Shown here: in pieces, positions 22,420 through 32,225 of the stretch
How the letters are laid out: each line of letters opens with the position of its first letter
Position numbering within the stretch: position 1 is the stretch's first letter
Source of the DNA: Apilactobacillus zhangqiuensis
GTDB taxonomy: Bacteria > Bacillota > Bacilli > Lactobacillales > Lactobacillaceae
Reading direction: 5' to 3'
DNA length: 64,000 nt
NCBI RefSeq assembly: GCF_019656215.1
Contig: NZ_BPLK01000002.1
Location: forward strand, 206,738-270,737
Notes under the pieces: model-generated
Database searches by the model: none
What the model saw: only the letters and a program-made list of their open reading frames with translations
Told to the model about the DNA's origin: nothing
Program-made: the position numbers and the translations under genes

Positions 22420-23880
22420 ATGGACTATTTAGGAAAAGATATTTTTAGCATTCACGAAAGCCTAGTTAATGGTGATATTACCGCCGAAGAATTAACAAGA
22501 CAAACTATTGAAAATGCTAAGAAGAACGATGAAGATATTAACGCTTTCGTCGTTTTTGATGAAGAAAATGCAATTAAGCAAGCCCAAGAAATTGATAAGG
22601 CTGGAATTGACCCAGATAACGTATTATCAGGTATTCCAGTTGCTATGAAGGATAACATGTTAACTAAGGGTGTATTAACATCTGCAGGTTCAAAGATGTT
22701 ATCAAACTTTAAACCAATTATTGATGGTACCGCCGTTACTAAGATGAAAGAAGCAGGCACTATCAACATTGGTAAGACCAACATGGATGAATTTGCCATG
22801 GGTAGTTCAACAGAAACTTCATTCCACGGTAAGACTAAGAACCCATGGGACTTAGATAAGGTTCCTGGTGGATCATCAGGTGGTGCCGCTGCCGCAGTTG
22901 CTGCAGGGGATGTCTTAGTATCACTTGGTTCAGATACCGGTGGTTCAATCAGACAACCAGCATCATTTAACGGTGTTGTTGGTATGAAACCAACATACGG
23001 TCGTGTATCTAGATGGGGATTAATCGCATTCTCATCAAGTTTAGACCAAATTGGTCCATTGACTAGAACTGTTAAGGATAACGCCGTTGTTCTAAATGCC
23101 ATTGCCGGTAAAGATGAACATGATATGACAAGTTCAAATAAGGAAGTTCCTGACTTTACAGCAAACATCGATAAGGGTGTTAAAGGTATGAAGATTGCTT
23201 TACCTAAGGAATACTTAGGTGAAGGTGTTGATAAGGATGTTCAAGATGCTATTTTAACCGCTGCTGACAAGTACCGTGAATTAGGTGCCACTGTTGAAGA
23301 AGTATCTCTTCCAAACAGTAAGTACGGTGTAGCAGCTTACTACATCATTGCTCCTTCAGAAGCATCATCAAACTTACAACGTTTCGATGGTATTCGTTAC
23401 GGTTACAGAGCTCAAGATGCTAAGAACCTAGAAGAACTATACGTTAAGAGTCGTTCACAAGGTTTTGGTGACGAAGTTAAACGTCGTATCATGGTTGGTA
23501 CTTACTCACTATCAGCTGGTTTCTTTGATGCTTACTTCAAGAAGGCTGCTGAAGTTCGTACCTTAATAATTGACGACTTCAAGAAGGTTTTCCAAGATTA
23601 CGATGTAATCCTAACTCCAACAGCTCCTACTCCAGCTTTCAGCTTGAAAGATGAAAAAGACCCAATCACTATGTACATGAATGATGTTTTAACCATTCCT
23701 ATTAACATGGCAGGTCTTCCAGGAATGTCAGTTCCTGCAGGCTTCTCAAACGGACTACCAATTGGTATGCAATTAATTGGTAAGCCATTTGATGAATCAA
23801 CTCTATACCAAGCTGCTTACGCTTTCGAACAAAACACTGATTTCCATAAGCAAGATCCAAAGATGGGGGGAGCACAATAA
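22420..23880 (+). CDS. gatA: Asp/Glu-tRNA amidotransferase subunit A
   Basis: Amidase subunit that releases ammonia from glutamine for tRNA-dependent Gln/Asn synthesis. 486 residues. The amidase signature is visible: Lys in VAMKDNM (about residue 77), and [33 protein letters not shown] carrying the cis-Ser and nucleophilic Ser of the Ser-Ser-Lys triad. Stop and gatB start overlap in TAATG. Confidence 0.98.
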   Translation: MDYLGKDIFSIHESLVNGDITAEELTRQTIENAKKNDEDINAFVVFDEENAIKQAQEIDKAGIDPDNVLSGIPVAMKDNMLTKGVLTSAGSKMLSNFKPIIDGTAVTKMKEAGTINIGKTNMDEFAMGSSTETSFHGKTKNPWDLDKVPGGSSGGAAAAVAAGDVLVSLGSDTGGSIRQPASFNGVVGMKPTYGRVSRWGLIAFSSSLDQIGPLTRTVKDNAVVLNAIAGKDEHDMTSSNKEVPDFTANIDKGVKGMKIALPKEYLGEGVDKDVQDAILTAADKYRELGATVEEVSLPNSKYGVAAYYIIAPSEASSNLQRFDGIRYGYRAQDAKNLEELYVKSRSQGFGDEVKRRIMVGTYSLSAGFFDAYFKKAAEVRTLIIDDFKKVFQDYDVILTPTAPTPAFSLKDEKDPITMYMNDVLTIPINMAGLPGMSVPAGFSNGLPIGMQLIGKPFDESTLYQAAYAFEQNTDFHKQDPKMGGAQ

Positions 23881-25301
23881 TGAACTTTGAAACTACAATT
23901 GGACTAGAAGTCCACGTTGAATTAAAGACTAACTCTAAGATTTTCAGTCCATCTCCCGTACAATACGGGGTTGACCCTAACTTAAATACCAACGTAATTG
24001 ATTGGGGATACCCAGGGGTATTACCATCAACCAACAAAGGTGTTGTTAAGTCTGGTATTATGGCTGCTTTAGCACTACATGCTGAAGTTGAAAAACACCC
24101 TCACTTTGATCGTAAGAACTACTTCTACCCAGATAATCCAAAAGCTTACCAAATCACACAAAAGGATACTCCTGATGCGCATGATGGTTGGATTGAAATT
24201 GAAGTAGACGGTAAGAAGAAGAAAATCGGTATTGAAGAAATGCACATTGAAGAAGATGCCGGTAAGAATACCCACGGAAACAAGTTCTCTTACGTTGATT
24301 TGAACCGTCAAGGTACTCCACTTATCGAAATTGTTTCAAAACCAGATATCGCTTCACCTGATGAAGCATATGCTTACCTTGAAGCTTTACGTGAAAGAAT
24401 CCTATTTACAGGAATTTCTGACGTTAAGATGGAAGAAGGTTCAATGCGTGTGGACGTTAACGTTTCAATCCGCCCATACGGTCAAAAAGAATTCGGTACT
24501 AAGGTCGAATTAAAGAACTTGAACTCATTTAACTACGTAAGAAAAGGTCTTGCATACGAAGAAAAACGTCAACAACGTGTAATCATGGCTGGTGGCGAAA
24601 TTCAACAAGAAACTAGACGTTTCGATGAAACAACTGGTAAGACTGTTCTAATGCGTGTTAAGGAAGGTGCGGATGATTACAGATACTTCCCAGAACCTGA
24701 CCTACCAGCACTAGACATCACAGATGCATGGATTAACGAAATTAACGATGATATGCCTGAAATGCCAGCTAGTCGTCGTCAACGTTACGTTAACGACTTT
24801 GGTTTGAAGGACTACGATGCAATGGTTCTTACTCAAACTAAGGAAATGGCTGACTTCTTCGACGCCATGATTAAGCTAGGTGCGGATCCTAAGATGGCAT
24901 CAAACTACCTACAAGTTAACGTTAACGCTTACTTAAATGATGAACAAAAAGACTTATCAGAAACAGAAATCACACCGGAATACTTAGCTACAATGATTAA
25001 GTTAATCGAAGATGGCACTATTTCATCTAAGATGGCTAAGAAGGTCTTCAAGGGTATTACTGAAGGTAAGGAACCTAAGAAGTTCGTTGAAGATAATGGA
25101 ATGGTTCAACTATCAGACCCAGCACAATTACAACCAATTATTGATGAAGTTCTATCAAACAACCCACAATCTGTGGAAGACTTCCATAATGGTAAAGATC
25201 GTGCTATCGGTTTCTTAGTTGGTCAAATTATGAAACAAACTCGTGGTAAAGCTAACCCACAAGTTGTTAACAAGTTATTAATGGCATCAATTAATAAATA
25301 A
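23880..25301 (+). CDS. gatB: Asp/Glu-tRNA amidotransferase subunit B
   Basis: Kinase/tRNA-binding subunit of GatCAB, 473 residues. It begins [25 protein letters not shown] and contains [14 protein letters not shown] and MRVDVNVSI, followed by the C-terminal GatB/YqeY helical domain. Its ATG overlaps the gatA stop by one base, implying coupled translation. Confidence 0.98.
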   Translation: MNFETTIGLEVHVELKTNSKIFSPSPVQYGVDPNLNTNVIDWGYPGVLPSTNKGVVKSGIMAALALHAEVEKHPHFDRKNYFYPDNPKAYQITQKDTPDAHDGWIEIEVDGKKKKIGIEEMHIEEDAGKNTHGNKFSYVDLNRQGTPLIEIVSKPDIASPDEAYAYLEALRERILFTGISDVKMEEGSMRVDVNVSIRPYGQKEFGTKVELKNLNSFNYVRKGLAYEEKRQQRVIMAGGEIQQETRRFDETTGKTVLMRVKEGADDYRYFPEPDLPALDITDAWINEINDDMPEMPASRRQRYVNDFGLKDYDAMVLTQTKEMADFFDAMIKLGADPKMASNYLQVNVNAYLNDEQKDLSETEITPEYLATMIKLIEDGTISSKMAKKVFKGITEGKEPKKFVEDNGMVQLSDPAQLQPIIDEVLSNNPQSVEDFHNGKDRAIGFLVGQIMKQTRGKANPQVVNKLLMASINK

Positions 25302-25319
25302 TTTTTAGGAGAATTGGAA

Positions 25320-26300
25320 ATGCAAAAAAGAGCACGTGTAATATACAATCCAACATCTGGCCGTGAGGCTTTGAAACGAAGTCTGATTGATATTCTCGCT
25401 GTTTTCGAAGAGGCTGGTTATGAAACTAGTGCATATGCAACTACTCCTAAACCTAATTCAGCACGTGATGAAGCCAAACGCGCATCGTTAGATGGCTTTG
25501 ATTTAATCGTTGCTGCAGGTGGGGATGGAACCATTAACGAAGTTGTTAACGGGATTGCACCACTAGAAAAACGTCCTAAGCTGGCAATTATTCCAGCAGG
25601 GACTACCAATGACTTTGCCCGTGCATTGCATATTCCAAGAGAAGATCCAATTGAAGCGGCCAAAGTTGTGTTGAAGGGACAAACTTTCAACATGGATATT
25701 GGTAAAGCCGGAGAAAAATACTTCATGAATATCGCGGGTGGAGGTTTGTTAACCGAATTAACTTACGATGTTCCTTCTGATTTAAAGACTATTTTTGGTT
25801 ACTTGGCTTATCTAGTTCGTGGAGCTGAATTGCTTCCAAGAATTAAGCCAATTGAAATGGATCTTGAATTTGATGATGGAGAATTTAAAGGTAAAGCTTC
25901 AATGTTTTTGCTTGCTATGACTAACTCAATCGGTGGTTTAGAACAAATTGTTCCGGATGCCAAGTTAGACGATGGCAAGTTTACAATGATTATTGTTAAG
26001 ACTAGTAACATTATTGAAATTGTTCAATTACTTGCGAAAGTCTTAAGTGGTGGTCGCCATATCAATGACCCTCGAATCATTTACAAGAAGACCAGCAAGT
26101 TAGTTGCTAATCCTGTCGAAGACAAGATGCAGATTAACTTAGATGGTGAATATGGTGGCGACGCACCAATGACATTTATTGACTTAAAGCAACACATTGA
26201 AATGTTTGCGAATGTCGATGAAATGCCAGAGAAATCTATCAGTTTTGATGCTGAAAAGATTGAAAAAGAATTCGTCGATAAAGTTGATAAATTATCATAG
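25320..26300 (+). CDS. dagK: Diacylglycerol kinase
   Basis: Soluble DgkB-type kinase returning diacylglycerol (released by LtaS activity) to phosphatidic acid. ATG 25320 lies 8 bases behind AGGAG; TTG 25314 is too close. 326 residues with RARVIYNPTSGRE, GGDGTINEVVNG (about 65-76), the PAGTTNDFAR motif and a DGEYGGDAP-type C-terminal lobe. LtaS is encoded at 61542, so both sides of this lipid cycle are in the window. Confidence 0.94.
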   Translation: MQKRARVIYNPTSGREALKRSLIDILAVFEEAGYETSAYATTPKPNSARDEAKRASLDGFDLIVAAGGDGTINEVVNGIAPLEKRPKLAIIPAGTTNDFARALHIPREDPIEAAKVVLKGQTFNMDIGKAGEKYFMNIAGGGLLTELTYDVPSDLKTIFGYLAYLVRGAELLPRIKPIEMDLEFDDGEFKGKASMFLLAMTNSIGGLEQIVPDAKLDDGKFTMIIVKTSNIIEIVQLLAKVLSGGRHINDPRIIYKKTSKLVANPVEDKMQINLDGEYGGDAPMTFIDLKQHIEMFANVDEMPEKSISFDAEKIEKEFVDKVDKLS

Positions 26301-26315
26301 TGGAATTTAAAAACG

Positions 26316-26364
26316 AAAAGTTTTGTTGTATGATTATTTTAGAAGATTACAACAAAACTTTTTT
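26316..26364 (+). terminator. Terminator of the gat-dagK operon
   Basis: AAAAGTTTTGTTGTA (26316-26330), a loop of about 17 bases, TACAACAAAACTTTTTT. The loop is long, but the stem is perfect over 14 pairs and ends in a T run. Confidence 0.75.
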
Positions 26365-26384
26365 GTTTAGAAAAAGGGGTAAAT

Positions 26385-27752
26385 ATGAAATTTAAAGCAC
26401 CAGTTACAAAGAACGAAGAATATGAAGTCGATATTGTCGACTTAACATACCAAGGCTTAGGAGTAGCCAAGATTGAAGATTATCCTTTGTTTATTGAAGA
26501 CACTCTTCCAGGCGAAAAAGCTTTGATTAAGGTAATCAAAGTTAACCAAAACTTTGGTTTCGCGAAGTTAGAAAAGTTACTAACTAAATCACCTGATCGT
26601 GTTGAAAACATCGACAAAAATTACACTCGTACAGGAATTGCTCCATTACAACATCTAAAATATGATGCACAATTGGAATTCAAACAACACCAAATTCAAG
26701 AACTTTTCGACAAGTCCAAGATGGATGTTGAAATATTGCCAACTATTGGGATGGATGACCCAACTCATTACAGAAACAAGGCCCAAATTCCAGTTCGTTC
26801 AATTAACGGTAAACTACAAACTGGTTTCTTCCGTAAGCATTCACACGACCTAGTACCCATTGAAGATTTCTACATTCAAGATCCAGAAATCGATAAGGCC
26901 ATCGTGGTAGTTAGAGACATTCTACGTAAGTATCACATTGAACCATACAATGAAACTCAACATAATGGTGTGATTAGAAACATCATGGTTAGAAGAGGTC
27001 ACTACACTAATCAAATGATGATTGGATTGATTACTCGTACCAAGAAGATTCCAATGGTTGATATCATCGTCCGTGAAATTAAGGAAGCTTTACCTGAAGT
27101 AACAAGTATCATGCAAAACATCAACTTGTCAGATGGTAACGGTTTGTTAGGTAAGAGTACTGTTTGCCTTTATGGTAAGAAGTACATCGAAGACAAGTTA
27201 CTTGGTTTGAAGTTCGCTATTTCATTGAACTCATTCTACCAAGTTAACCCAGAACAAACTGAAAAACTTTACTCTCTAGCAATTGAAAAGGCGCAACTAG
27301 ATGGTACTCAAACAGTAATCGATGCTTACTGTGGTATCGGTACTATCTCATTAGCTGTTGCCGAACATGCTAAGAAAGTTTACGGTGTGGAAATCGTTAA
27401 GGAAGCCATCGAAGATGCTAAGATTAACGCGCAAAAGAACCACATTAACAACACTACTTTCGTAACCGGTAGTGCAGAAGACCAAATGGAAAAATGGCAA
27501 GCACAAGGATTGAAACCAGATGTTATCATGGTTGATCCTCCACGTAAGGGACTTGCATCATCATTCATCGACAGTGCTGCTCAAGTAGCACCTAAGAAGA
27601 TTGTTTATGTATCATGTAACCCATCAACATTAGTACGTGATGCTCGTCGTTTAGCTGAATACGGTTATGAAATTACTCAACCAGTTCAACCGGTTGACCA
27701 ATTCCCACAAACTGTTCACGTTGAATCAGTGACTGTATTTGAAAAGAAATAG
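26385..27752 (+). CDS. rlmCD: 23S rRNA (uracil-C5)-methyltransferase RlmCD/RlmD type
   Basis: SAM-dependent m5U methyltransferase of the TrmA/RumA family; the Gram-positive enzyme modifies U747 and U1939. 455 residues: N-terminal TRAM domain (NEEYEVDIVDLTYQGLGVAKIEDYPLFIEDTLPGE), SAM-binding VIDAYCGIGTISL (about 310-322), and the active site IVYVSCNPSTLVRDA with catalytic Cys near 410. The [4Fe-4S] Cys cluster of RumA is absent, as usual for Gram-positive paralogues. Confidence 0.93.
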   Translation: MKFKAPVTKNEEYEVDIVDLTYQGLGVAKIEDYPLFIEDTLPGEKALIKVIKVNQNFGFAKLEKLLTKSPDRVENIDKNYTRTGIAPLQHLKYDAQLEFKQHQIQELFDKSKMDVEILPTIGMDDPTHYRNKAQIPVRSINGKLQTGFFRKHSHDLVPIEDFYIQDPEIDKAIVVVRDILRKYHIEPYNETQHNGVIRNIMVRRGHYTNQMMIGLITRTKKIPMVDIIVREIKEALPEVTSIMQNINLSDGNGLLGKSTVCLYGKKYIEDKLLGLKFAISLNSFYQVNPEQTEKLYSLAIEKAQLDGTQTVIDAYCGIGTISLAVAEHAKKVYGVEIVKEAIEDAKINAQKNHINNTTFVTGSAEDQMEKWQAQGLKPDVIMVDPPRKGLASSFIDSAAQVAPKKIVYVSCNPSTLVRDARRLAEYGYEITQPVQPVDQFPQTVHVESVTVFEKK

Positions 27753-27760
27753 ATAAGAGA

Positions 27761-27791
27761 AAAGACACCCTGCGAGAGGGTGTCTTTTTTT
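27761..27791. terminator. Terminator between rlmCD and the MazG-like gene
   Basis: AAAGACACCC, a 7-base loop, GGGTGTCTTT and T run; it can serve both converging genes. Confidence 0.88.
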
Positions 27792-28098
27792 ATTTGTCGA
27801 ATTTCCAATTTCGACCTTTATTAATGTTTATTTTATCTTGTATAATATCATTAGGTTCAACTTGTAGTTTTTCGCACATGTAGTAACAATATATTAATAC
27901 ATCTGCTAATTCTGACTTCAAGTTTTCCTTATCCGTGGATGATAAAGAACTATCATCTTTTTTCCAAAGAAATATTTTTTCGACCTCAGAAGCTTCAATA
28001 CCTAAAGCTCTAGATAATGATATAAGAGTATGATATTCATTCCAGCCTCTGTCGTTTCTAAATTCAATTAATTCTTGAATTATATCTTTATATTCCAT
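27790..28098 (-). CDS. MazG-like nucleotide pyrophosphohydrolase
   Basis: Predicted to hydrolyse (d)NTPs to monophosphates and PPi. ATG 28098 (MEYKDIIQELIEFRNDRGW) has AAGGAGA upstream and gives 102 residues. The metal-binding pattern ExxE...ExxD is present: E35/E38 in IEASEVEKI and E63/D66 in SELADVLIY. The FRNDRGWNEYHT start resembles RS21-C6/dCTPase-type members. It is divergent from the helicase gene at 28130 with only 31 bp between start codons. AT-rich codon use (many ATA, AGA, TTT) differs from flanking genes, suggesting the pair arrived together. Substrate cannot be told from sequence. Confidence 0.82.
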   Translation of the reverse strand: MEYKDIIQELIEFRNDRGWNEYHTLISLSRALGIEASEVEKIFLWKKDDSSLSSTDKENLKSELADVLIYCYYMCEKLQVEPNDIIQDKININKGRNWKFDK

Positions 28099-28129
28099 AA
28101 AAATCTCCTTTAAGGTAGGTACTTTATAA

Positions 28130-29911
28130 ATGTCAGATAGCAACATAGCTAAACCAATTATTAAAAAATATGATTACACCATTAATAGTGACATAAAACA
28201 AGAAATTTTAAAACAAAATAATACTAAAGAAGAACATGAACTAATAACCAGATTTCCAACAGTATACATAGTTATAGATAAAATTCGTGGTAAAAAAAAG
28301 AAATTTGGTCAATTCAAAGCGTACGTTGGTGAAACCAACAATATTGTACGTAGAACAGAAGAGCATTTAAATAGCGAATCAGAAGATAGAACGGATTGGA
28401 CAGAACTAAATAATTCTAAGGATGCTAAGATTATTGTTATTGCCCATAAAGAATTTAACAAGTCGTTAACTTTAGATATTGAAAATCAATTAATGAAATA
28501 TCTTCTTAGTGATGACGCAATTGGTGAACTAAATAATCGTAGATCTAATGATCAAGATTTATACTTTACAAGAGATCATTTTAGAGATATTTTTCAAAAT
28601 ATTTGGGAAGAATTATCTAAGAAAAATAAAGATATCTTCCCGAGTGTTGATGACATTACCAATTCTGCAATTTTTAAAGCATCTCCCTTTCATAAGTTAA
28701 CTGATGAACAATTAGATGCCAGAGATGAAATAATTGATAAAATCAAAGATATTAAAAAAGGAAATGGCACGGATAATTTAATTATTATCAAGGGTTCTGC
28801 AGGAACAGGTAAGACGGTTCTATTAAGCTCTTTATTTGCTGAGCTCAATAAACCTGATAATCAAGAAGCATATATGCTTGTAAATCACAATCAACAGGTT
28901 AAAGTATATGAAAATATAGCTCAAAAAATAGGTATTAAAACAAGACTTGGTGATTCAATAGTTAATAAACCAACAAAGTTTTTAAATAAACACCAAGTTG
29001 GAGATGAAAATTCAAAAATAGATATTGCTTTAATAGACGAAGCACACTTACTGCTTACTGAAGGTTATATGGTTTATCAAGGTTCAGGTCATTTGAAAGA
29101 TATAAGAAGCATATCAAATGTTGTCGTAGCTGTATTGGATCCAATGCAGGTATTAAAGGGCAATGGATATGTTGAAAAATCGTATTATGATAAATTAATT
29201 AGTAAGTCAAGAGAGAATAATCAATTAATAGAGTTGTCTGAACAAAATAGAATGGATGCTTCTATAGAAACCATTGATTGGATTGAAGATATTGTTACTA
29301 AAAATGAAATTAATAAGATTCCTAGAGATGATAAGTATGATTTAAGAGTCTTTAATGATGTTAATAATATGTATAAAGAAATTAAAAAGCATAATGATAG
29401 TATTCAATCATTAACAAAGGGTTTATCAAGAATGGTTGCTACTTATGATTGGGAATTTAGATCAAGTAGATATAATAAAATTATTCAAAATGATGGTACT
29501 GTGGTCGATGATTTATGGCGAGTTTCAATTGGTGATAAATTTAATCTTCCTTGGAATTATCAATTACCGGTTGAGAAGAAATATAAAGACTTATCATGGG
29601 CAGAGCAACCTCAAACAATTAATGAAGTTGGTTCTACATTTACAATTCAAGGCTTTGATTTGAATTATTGTGGTGTTATTCTTGGTCCTTCAATCAAGTT
29701 TAGGAACGGAAAAGTAGTTTATGATGGAACAGAAAGCTTTGACAGACAAGTTACAGACAAAAGAACAATGAAAAACGGAGAACAAAAGGATATATCATCT
29801 GAGTTAATTCGCAATCAACTAAACGTGCTACTAAAACGTGGGGTACATGGACTTTTCATCTATGCTGTTGATGACGAACTAAGAAAAGAATTAATCAGAC
29901 AAAGCAAATAG
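28130..29911 (+). CDS. GIY-YIG nuclease domain fused to DUF2075 (SF1-type) helicase
   Basis: A 593-residue two-domain protein. Residues 43-125 look like a GIY-YIG nuclease: VYI (45-47), AYVG (64-67), NNIVRRTEEH with Arg74/75 and His79, and a candidate catalytic Glu118 in LDIENQ. Residues about 190-590 match DUF2075: Walker A KGSAGTGKT (221-229), DEAH (303-306), LDPMQ (336-340), SEQNRM (370-375), and near the end FTIQGFDL and LLKRGVHGLF, corresponding to helicase motifs V and VI. AAGGTAGGT precedes the ATG. Role unknown; defence or nucleic-acid repair are inferences. It is clearly AT-richer than the housekeeping neighbours and has terminators on both sides of the pair. Confidence 0.85.
   Translation: MSDSNIAKPIIKKYDYTINSDIKQEILKQNNTKEEHELITRFPTVYIVIDKIRGKKKKFGQFKAYVGETNNIVRRTEEHLNSESEDRTDWTELNNSKDAKIIVIAHKEFNKSLTLDIENQLMKYLLSDDAIGELNNRRSNDQDLYFTRDHFRDIFQNIWEELSKKNKDIFPSVDDITNSAIFKASPFHKLTDEQLDARDEIIDKIKDIKKGNGTDNLIIIKGSAGTGKTVLLSSLFAELNKPDNQEAYMLVNHNQQVKVYENIAQKIGIKTRLGDSIVNKPTKFLNKHQVGDENSKIDIALIDEAHLLLTEGYMVYQGSGHLKDIRSISNVVVAVLDPMQVLKGNGYVEKSYYDKLISKSRENNQLIELSEQNRMDASIETIDWIEDIVTKNEINKIPRDDKYDLRVFNDVNNMYKEIKKHNDSIQSLTKGLSRMVATYDWEFRSSRYNKIIQNDGTVVDDLWRVSIGDKFNLPWNYQLPVEKKYKDLSWAEQPQTINEVGSTFTIQGFDLNYCGVILGPSIKFRNGKVVYDGTESFDRQVTDKRTMKNGEQKDISSELIRNQLNVLLKRGVHGLFIYAVDDELRKELIRQSK
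28173..28201 (-). promoter_or_regulatory. Candidate promoter of the MazG-like gene
   Basis: On the minus strand TTGTTT (28196-28201), 17 bp, TGTAAT (28173-28178). It lies inside the first codons of the divergent helicase gene, so the two transcripts would overlap at their 5' ends. Confidence 0.45.
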
Positions 29912-29918
29912 ACAAAAG

Positions 29919-29944
29919 AGACACCCCTCACAGGTGTCTTTTTT
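29919..29944 (+). terminator. Terminator of the GIY-YIG/DUF2075 gene
   Basis: AGACACC, a 7-base loop, GGTGTCT and TTTTTT. Confidence 0.88.
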
Positions 29945-30018
29945 GCACTTCCCAAGATTTGGGTATATATTACTTTCTATTGAAAACACAAAATTAAACA
30001 TAAAAGTAGGCGAAATAT

Positions 30019-30690
30019 ATGCGTATTAATATTATTCAACATACTCCAAACGAACGACCAGGTTCGATTTTGGATTGGGCACATGACAGGGGACATGACG
30101 TTTACATCTACCATCCATACCAATTTGGTATCCTACCAAAGGTAGATGAAACTGATATGTTAGTTATCATGGGTGGTCCAATGAGTGTTAACGATGATAT
30201 TGATTGGATTGAGTTCGAACGGGACATTATCAGAGAACTTGCTGAAAAAGATGTTCCAATCTATGGTGCCTGTTTTGGTGCGCAACAAATTGCCAAAACA
30301 TTTGGTGCCAAGATTACCACCTCAACAGAAAAGGAAGTTGGTTGGGCACCAGTATATTTAAGATCCGAACGCATCCCTGGCATTTATAATAAGCTTACTG
30401 CAATGCACTGGCATGGTGAAATGTTTGAAATTCCTAAGAATGGGGAATTATTATTCTCCAGTGATTTGGTGGAAAACCAAGGATTCATTATTGGCGACAG
30501 AATTGTTGGTTTACAATTCCACTTTGAATTAGGTACTGACGAAGTCAGAGAAATCGTTACCAACGACAACAAGTACGTTGCTGGATCAGCATTGAATCAA
30601 ACTAATGAAGATATCTTAGCTAGACCAGTACCAAAAGAAAACAAACAAGTGATGTATGCAATTTTGGATTACATCACACAAGGCAAATAA
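30019..30690 (+). CDS. Class I glutamine amidotransferase-like protein
   Basis: Cytoplasmic protein of 223 residues resembling the stand-alone GMP-synthase glutaminase-like group. The nucleophile elbow YGACFGAQQIAK (Cys near residue 85) and the catalytic His-Glu in LQFHFELG (about 167-172) are intact, so the glutaminase fold should be active. Substrate is unknown; it lacks the synthetase domain of GuaA. Weak ribosome binding site (TAGGCGAAAT). Monocistronic. Confidence 0.85.
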   Translation: MRINIIQHTPNERPGSILDWAHDRGHDVYIYHPYQFGILPKVDETDMLVIMGGPMSVNDDIDWIEFERDIIRELAEKDVPIYGACFGAQQIAKTFGAKITTSTEKEVGWAPVYLRSERIPGIYNKLTAMHWHGEMFEIPKNGELLFSSDLVENQGFIIGDRIVGLQFHFELGTDEVREIVTNDNKYVAGSALNQTNEDILARPVPKENKQVMYAILDYITQGK

Positions 30691-30774
30691 TCGTCATTTT
30701 AGCCACTTTATTAATTATTAATATAAATAGACGCAGAGTCTACTAAGATTGATTTAAGCAATCATTTAGCATTA

Positions 30775-30808
30775 AAAAAAGCATTCGAACTTAATCGAAT
30801 GCTTTTTT
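30775..30808. terminator. Bidirectional terminator
   Basis: AAAAAAGCATTCGA, 6-base loop, TCGAATGCTTTTTT between convergent genes. Confidence 0.9.
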
Positions 30809-30809
30809 A

Positions 30810-32138
30810 TTATTTACTGTTTTTCAAATGTCTTTGTTGTAGGTAGTAAACTGGAATACCGATTAATGTTAATAGTAATCCGATTAATGCTAAAACAGTT
30901 TGAGTAATCAATGTTTCAGCAAGGATGAAGATACCACCAACTAAGGCGATTATTGGTACGATTGGGTACCATGGCACCTTGTATGGACGAATCATTTCAG
31001 GTTCCTTACGACGTAGTTTGAACACCGCAATGAATAGTAGACAGTTAAAGATCCACATAACGAACACTAACATGTCAGTTAATAGGTCAAAACTACCAGC
31101 AAAAATCATTAGAATAGCGATTACAAATTGGAAGATTCCTGAAGTGTATGGCACACGAGTTTTCTTTGAAAGTTTAGTGAACCAATCACTAAATGGAAGT
31201 GACTTGCTTTGACCCATGGCATAAGGAATTCTCATACCTGATAGGGTGTATCCGTTCAATGAACCGTAAACAGAAACTAGGATACCGATAGTAACTAACT
31301 TACCACCGAATTCACCAAATAACTTGATAGCAGTTTCTGAAGCGGTGTTTTGATTACCAGCGATATGATCAATTGGTAGTGTCTTTAGGAAGGCAACGTT
31401 TACCAATGTGTAGATAACCATAATCAAACTTAGACCGATAATGATGGCCTTTGGTAAGTTCTTCTTAGGGTTCTTAATTTCACCGGCAACGTCACAAACA
31501 CCAATCCAACCATCGTATGCAAACATAGTTGCTAGTAAACCTGACCCGAATGCAGTCCAGACATTAGCGTGATTACTTGGACTAATTGGTAAGAATGAAA
31601 CGTGAACAGCGCCAGGAATAAATAGACCAAAAATAGCAATTAAAATAATTGGAATTAGCTTACAAATAAGGGCAATTGTTTGAACGTTTCCACTAATCTT
31701 TGATCCCAATAAGTTAATGAATAACACACTCAATGCCACGATGATTGCCATTGGGTTTAGGATGTTTGGGTTTAAATGGAATAGGTTAATTAATTGTGTT
31801 GAGAAGATAATTGCTTCAGCAGCAATGTTAGCAGGGTAGTAGACCAGGATTTGGGCCCAACCCATTGAGAAACCGGTAAGTGGTCCATAAGTATAATCAA
31901 GATACTTGATGGCTCCACCGGTCTTAGGAATGGCAGCTGCTAATTCAGATACAGTCAAACCGGCACAGATAGTTAGTAGACCACCAACAATCCATGCTAA
32001 AACGGTTAGTGTAAATGAATGAGTACTGTTAACAACACTCGCGGTCTTGAAGAACACACCAGCACCAATAACAGTTCCCATAACTGTTGAAAGAGCAGCC
32101 ATCATGCCAATTCCACGTTTTAATTCGTTTTCTTGCAT
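30810..32138 (-). CDS. APC family amino acid permease (SteT-like)
   Basis: Cytoplasmic-membrane amino acid transporter, 442 residues with about 12 hydrophobic segments. The N-terminus RGIGMMAALSTVMGTVIGAGVFFKTASVV holds the unwound TM1 glycine motif (GTVIGAGVF) that binds substrate in the APC fold. It resembles serine/threonine exchangers and related LAT-type permeases, but the substrate is not certain. ATG 32138 lies behind AGGAGG. Same strand as gluconokinase, 87 bp downstream of it, so partial cotranscription is possible. Confidence 0.88.
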   Translation of the reverse strand: MQENELKRGIGMMAALSTVMGTVIGAGVFFKTASVVNSTHSFTLTVLAWIVGGLLTICAGLTVSELAAAIPKTGGAIKYLDYTYGPLTGFSMGWAQILVYYPANIAAEAIIFSTQLINLFHLNPNILNPMAIIVALSVLFINLLGSKISGNVQTIALICKLIPIILIAIFGLFIPGAVHVSFLPISPSNHANVWTAFGSGLLATMFAYDGWIGVCDVAGEIKNPKKNLPKAIIIGLSLIMVIYTLVNVAFLKTLPIDHIAGNQNTASETAIKLFGEFGGKLVTIGILVSVYGSLNGYTLSGMRIPYAMGQSKSLPFSDWFTKLSKKTRVPYTSGIFQFVIAILMIFAGSFDLLTDMLVFVMWIFNCLLFIAVFKLRRKEPEMIRPYKVPWYPIVPIIALVGGIFILAETLITQTVLALIGLLLTLIGIPVYYLQQRHLKNSK

Positions 32139-32225
32139 GACGAATTTCCTCCTAGATAATTTTTATCTAAAAAAAGGAGGGGGTCTAAATAGACACCCAA
32201 CCTTTTTCAAAAATAATATTAGTTA

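Noticed and set aside
22452..23168. A 238-codon open frame on the minus strand inside gatA.
   Set aside because: It lies entirely opposite a fully conserved amidase gene, has no ribosome binding site, and its composition follows the codon pattern of gatA read backwards.
30700..30774. AT-rich gap between the amidotransferase and the terminator, examined for a tRNA or small RNA.
   Set aside because: Only short imperfect repeats are present; no cloverleaf or promoter.
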